NCBI RefSeq assembly: GCF_018919065.1 | Contig: NZ_JAHLQG010000020.1 | Span: 1 to 64,000 of the forward strand | Reading direction: 5' to 3' | Origin: Blautia sp. MSJ-9 | Lineage (GTDB): Bacteria; Bacillota; Clostridia; Lachnospirales; Lachnospiraceae | DNA length: 64,000 nucleotides | In this document: piece by piece, positions 61,948 through 64,000 of the stretch | Position numbering within the stretch: the first letter of the stretch is position 1 | Layout of the letters: every line of letters begins with the position of its first letter | Made by a program: the position numbers and the translations under genes | Notes under the pieces: model-generated | Databases searched by the model: none | Told to the model about the DNA's origin: nothing | Seen by the model: the letters and a program-made list of their open reading frames with translations, nothing else

Positions 61948-63142
61948 AACAATGGAGAAAAAGATACAGAAATTCAAAGAAGCAATGGCGTTAATGCTTG
62001 CCGATTCTCCTATGGAAGTGGATACAGAAATCGTAGGAAAGCTGAAAAATATTGAAGATTTACCACTGAACGATATTACGGAAGATGTCCTGATTGAGCA
62101 ATTCTATGATATGGGAGCATTCCTGAATGTAGATGCGCGGCAGGGCAGTATATACTGGGATGCCTGTATGGGAAGTATTATTCGCACAAGCATGCTTCTT
62201 GAGCAGTTGAAAATGGTAAAAGAGATCATTTCACTGGATACATGTACAGGAGATGTTCTCGATGAGAAGATGGCAGAACGAGGTCTGGTGAGGAATCCAG
62301 AAAAGCCAACACCTGCAACCTATTATGTGAATTTTATCGGTCAGGCGCCTGATCTGGATTCAAAAATGTCAGTAGAAGAATATTTCTTTATACTGTCACA
62401 GGATTCCGAAGGAAGATATATTCTCATATCAGAAGATATGGGTACGGACATGAATAATCTGGCATCCGGTTTGAAAGTTGTCCCGGAGCTGGACGTAGAT
62501 GGACTTATTGCTGCGACTCTTGGAGAATTGGCAATTCCTGCAACGGATGCTGAGGACGACGATTCTGCCAGAGAACGTTTGAAAAACCGTATCTCAGGTC
62601 CAGATGAAAATGGTAATAAATCTCAGGTGAGAACTTGGTGCGAATCTGTTGAAGGGGTAGGGGCAGCAAGAATCATTCCGTTATGGAACGGTCCGTATAC
62701 AGTAAAAGGAATCCTTGTTTCGACTACAGGAGGCGTGCCATCACAAACAGTTGTAGATAATGTCCAGAATTACATTGATCCGGGATGTACTGGGATGGGA
62801 GAAGGCGTTGCGAATATTGGTCAGTTCTTTACTGCAGAAGCTGTTGAAGCAATAAAAGTGGATATAACGGTATCCGTATTAAAGAAAAATGATGCAACTT
62901 ATTCTGGAATACAGGAAGGATTCAAAGAGTTACTTCAAAAGTATTTTACAGATATGGCATTGGAAGAATACGCAAACGGTATGGCGATTAGATATGTTCG
63001 CGTAGGTGCCATTTTAGAGAATATGGACGAAGTTATTGATTATGACCAATTGAAATTGAATGGAAAATCAGTCAATATCACTTTTACTAATGCGCAGGTT
63101 CCTGTACTTGGGGAGGTGACTGTTGATGGAAATATTTTATAA
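61940..63142 (+). CDS. Baseplate J-like protein (XkdT-type)
   Basis: 400 residues. GSIYWDACMGSIIRTSMLLE near 66-85, DTCTGDVLDEKMAERGLVRN near 94-113, and DDSARERLKNRISGPDENGN near 206-225 match baseplate J. It joins the wedge of the baseplate. The start overlaps the previous gene; the stop overlaps the next. Confidence 0.88.
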   Translation: MAETMEKKIQKFKEAMALMLADSPMEVDTEIVGKLKNIEDLPLNDITEDVLIEQFYDMGAFLNVDARQGSIYWDACMGSIIRTSMLLEQLKMVKEIISLDTCTGDVLDEKMAERGLVRNPEKPTPATYYVNFIGQAPDLDSKMSVEEYFFILSQDSEGRYILISEDMGTDMNNLASGLKVVPELDVDGLIAATLGELAIPATDAEDDDSARERLKNRISGPDENGNKSQVRTWCESVEGVGAARIIPLWNGPYTVKGILVSTTGGVPSQTVVDNVQNYIDPGCTGMGEGVANIGQFFTAEAVEAIKVDITVSVLKKNDATYSGIQEGFKELLQKYFTDMALEEYANGMAIRYVRVGAILENMDEVIDYDQLKLNGKSVNITFTNAQVPVLGEVTVDGNIL

Positions 63143-64000
63143 TTCATCCGCTCCGGGATATGAGGAGATCGTCAGCTATGGTCCGAAGTGGTGGACAGAG
63201 TATAAAGAGATGGATGCCGTTTATATGTTTGAAGGGTGGCTCCTTGATGTTCTGGCAAAGAAGATGGAGCAGGAGGTCAAAAACCTATATCCATCTCAGG
63301 CAGATTACCCTACGTTACTTATGTATGAGAAAATGCTACGTATTGAGCATGATACAGAGATAACGATAGAAGAACGGAGAAGAATTGTACAGGCATATTA
63401 TTCCGGTACCGGACATTTAAGTAGGAGTGTTATCTTACAGCTTATAAAAGCATATACCGGACATGACGGCGAAGTGTTTTGGGATGGTCCGACATTGTGC
63501 ATTGAATTTAATAATGATGAGGGCGAGTTTATTTCAATCGGTATTCTGCAGAAGGTTATCGAAAGAAGAATCCCTGCACATATTCCATTCCAGACCAGAT
63601 GTACCTGCAGAGCCCGTTTGGGATTGGAGGTGAATACAGAGGTATGGAGAAAACGCTTTATATTGGCAGGCTTGCTTCCAGGCGTAAATATGGGATTAGG
63701 CATAGCCCGAGAAAATGTGATCTTGGAAACGGCGGCACAGGCGCTAAAAACGACATTCCCCGTTTCTGGAAACTCAGGAGAAAGCGGTACATATCCAAAA
63801 ACCAGTTTGGAATTAGAGATTGCAAGTGAGAAATTATCTTTTGAAGTGCAGACAAAAGCACTAAATACGCAATATCCCATTGCCGGAAATTCTGGTGAGA
63901 GTGGGACATTTCCGAAACAAAGCACCAAATTGCAGAGCGCAGAGGAGAATATATCGCCCGGAATCAGTACAAAGAATTGGGCGGTATCATTTCCGGTATG
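63126..64000 (+). CDS. XkdU-like (DUF2313) baseplate protein with C-terminal repeats, cut by window edge
   Basis: Open frame from ATG 63126 (GGGGAGGTG 7 bases upstream; 17-base overlap with the previous gene) to the window end, 291 codons seen. Residues 1-180 match the XkdU/DUF2313 family (APGYEEIVSYGPKWWTEYKE; LLMYEKMLRIEHDTEITIEE; RRIVQAYYSGTGHLSRSVIL). A run of repeats of 39 residues follows: FPVSGNSGESGTYPKTSLEL and YPIAGNSGESGTFPKQSTKL start two full copies, a third begins at the edge, and a weaker copy precedes them. The repeats look like fibre or receptor-binding extensions. Confidence 0.8.
   Translation, partial: MEIFYNSSAPGYEEIVSYGPKWWTEYKEMDAVYMFEGWLLDVLAKKMEQEVKNLYPSQADYPTLLMYEKMLRIEHDTEITIEERRRIVQAYYSGTGHLSRSVILQLIKAYTGHDGEVFWDGPTLCIEFNNDEGEFISIGILQKVIERRIPAHIPFQTRCTCRARLGLEVNTEVWRKRFILAGLLPGVNMGLGIARENVILETAAQALKTTFPVSGNSGESGTYPKTSLELEIASEKLSFEVQTKALNTQYPIAGNSGESGTFPKQSTKLQSAEENISPGISTKNWAVSFPV

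Larger units (their letters stand above)
36512..64000. mobile_element. Prophage, contractile-tail (PBSX/Xkd-like), left part, apparently packaging-defective
   Basis: Continuous phage gene order from a serine integrase through an immunity switch, recombination and replication genes, capsid, connector, sheath, tube, tape measure and baseplate, to the window edge. Late genes run left to right and match PBSX/Xkd-like gene order. Terminase and portal genes are absent from their expected place (about 47200-48300). The right end and lysis genes are not in the window. The left attachment site must lie near 36413-36511, but its core could not be defined without attR. Confidence 0.9.

Noticed and set aside
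63398..63928. 176-codon minus-strand frame opposite the XkdU-like gene
   Set aside because: Antisense shadow of a well-supported gene with repeats; no ribosome site or family.

Overview
The window looks like a chromosomal segment of a low-to-mid GC Gram-positive gut anaerobe, most likely a Lachnospiraceae member (Blautia/Ruminococcus-like). This is inferred from strong AGGAGG ribosome binding sites, the order pta-ackA-DUF177-rpmF ... plsX-acpP-rnc-smc-ftsY and ylxM-ffh-rpsP-KH-rimM-trmD-queA, and the protein types. No tRNA, rRNA or CRISPR array was seen.

Region 1 (1-4200) is decaying accessory DNA: a possible TnpB tail with structured right end, an intact AEC transporter, short remnants of an S8 peptidase, a serpin and a Fic protein, a two-repeat secreted protein, and the C-terminal part of a dicarboxylate-type symporter cut by a 189-bp MITE-like element with an 8-bp target duplication. 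Region 2 (4210-8741) holds membrane genes (ClC, HdeD-like, potassium channel, DUF2238-like) and tmcAL. Region 3 (8848-36505) is core: pta-ackA (acetate and ATP formation), DUF177-rpmF, then about 10 kb of accessory genes (MATE exporter, surface protein, convergent histidine kinase/LytTR pair, acidic secreted protein, ABC-F, small lipoprotein), then plsX-acpP-rnc-smc-ftsY (lipid synthesis, RNA processing, chromosome condensation, protein targeting), ilvA, ylxM-ffh-rpsP-KH-rimM-trmD and queA.

Region 4 (36512 to the right edge) is a prophage of PBSX/XkdX-like contractile-tail type inserted downstream of queA. It has a large serine integrase preceded by an unlisted 54-aa gene, a repressor/Cro-like switch with three matching operators, a recombination/replication module (annealase-like protein, PD-(D/E)XK nuclease, HerA-type ATPase, replication protein, DnaC-like loader, RusA), then capsid, connector, sheath, tube, frameshifted tail chaperone, tape measure and baseplate genes. 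Small and large terminase and portal genes are absent where they belong, and the gene before the capsid is only the C-terminal half of an XkdF-like protein fused behind a truncated regulator gene. The prophage therefore appears to carry a packaging-module deletion. Its lysis genes and right end lie outside the window.

A dispersed intergenic repeat (27-nt core beginning GTTACTG and ending CAGTAAC, 47-nt long form) occurs about nine times in the chromosomal part, several times as terminator-like hairpins, and also forms an end of the 189-bp element. I saw none in the prophage. This repeat family, the packaging deletion, the triple operator, and the HerA-containing recombination cassette are the most interesting observations.
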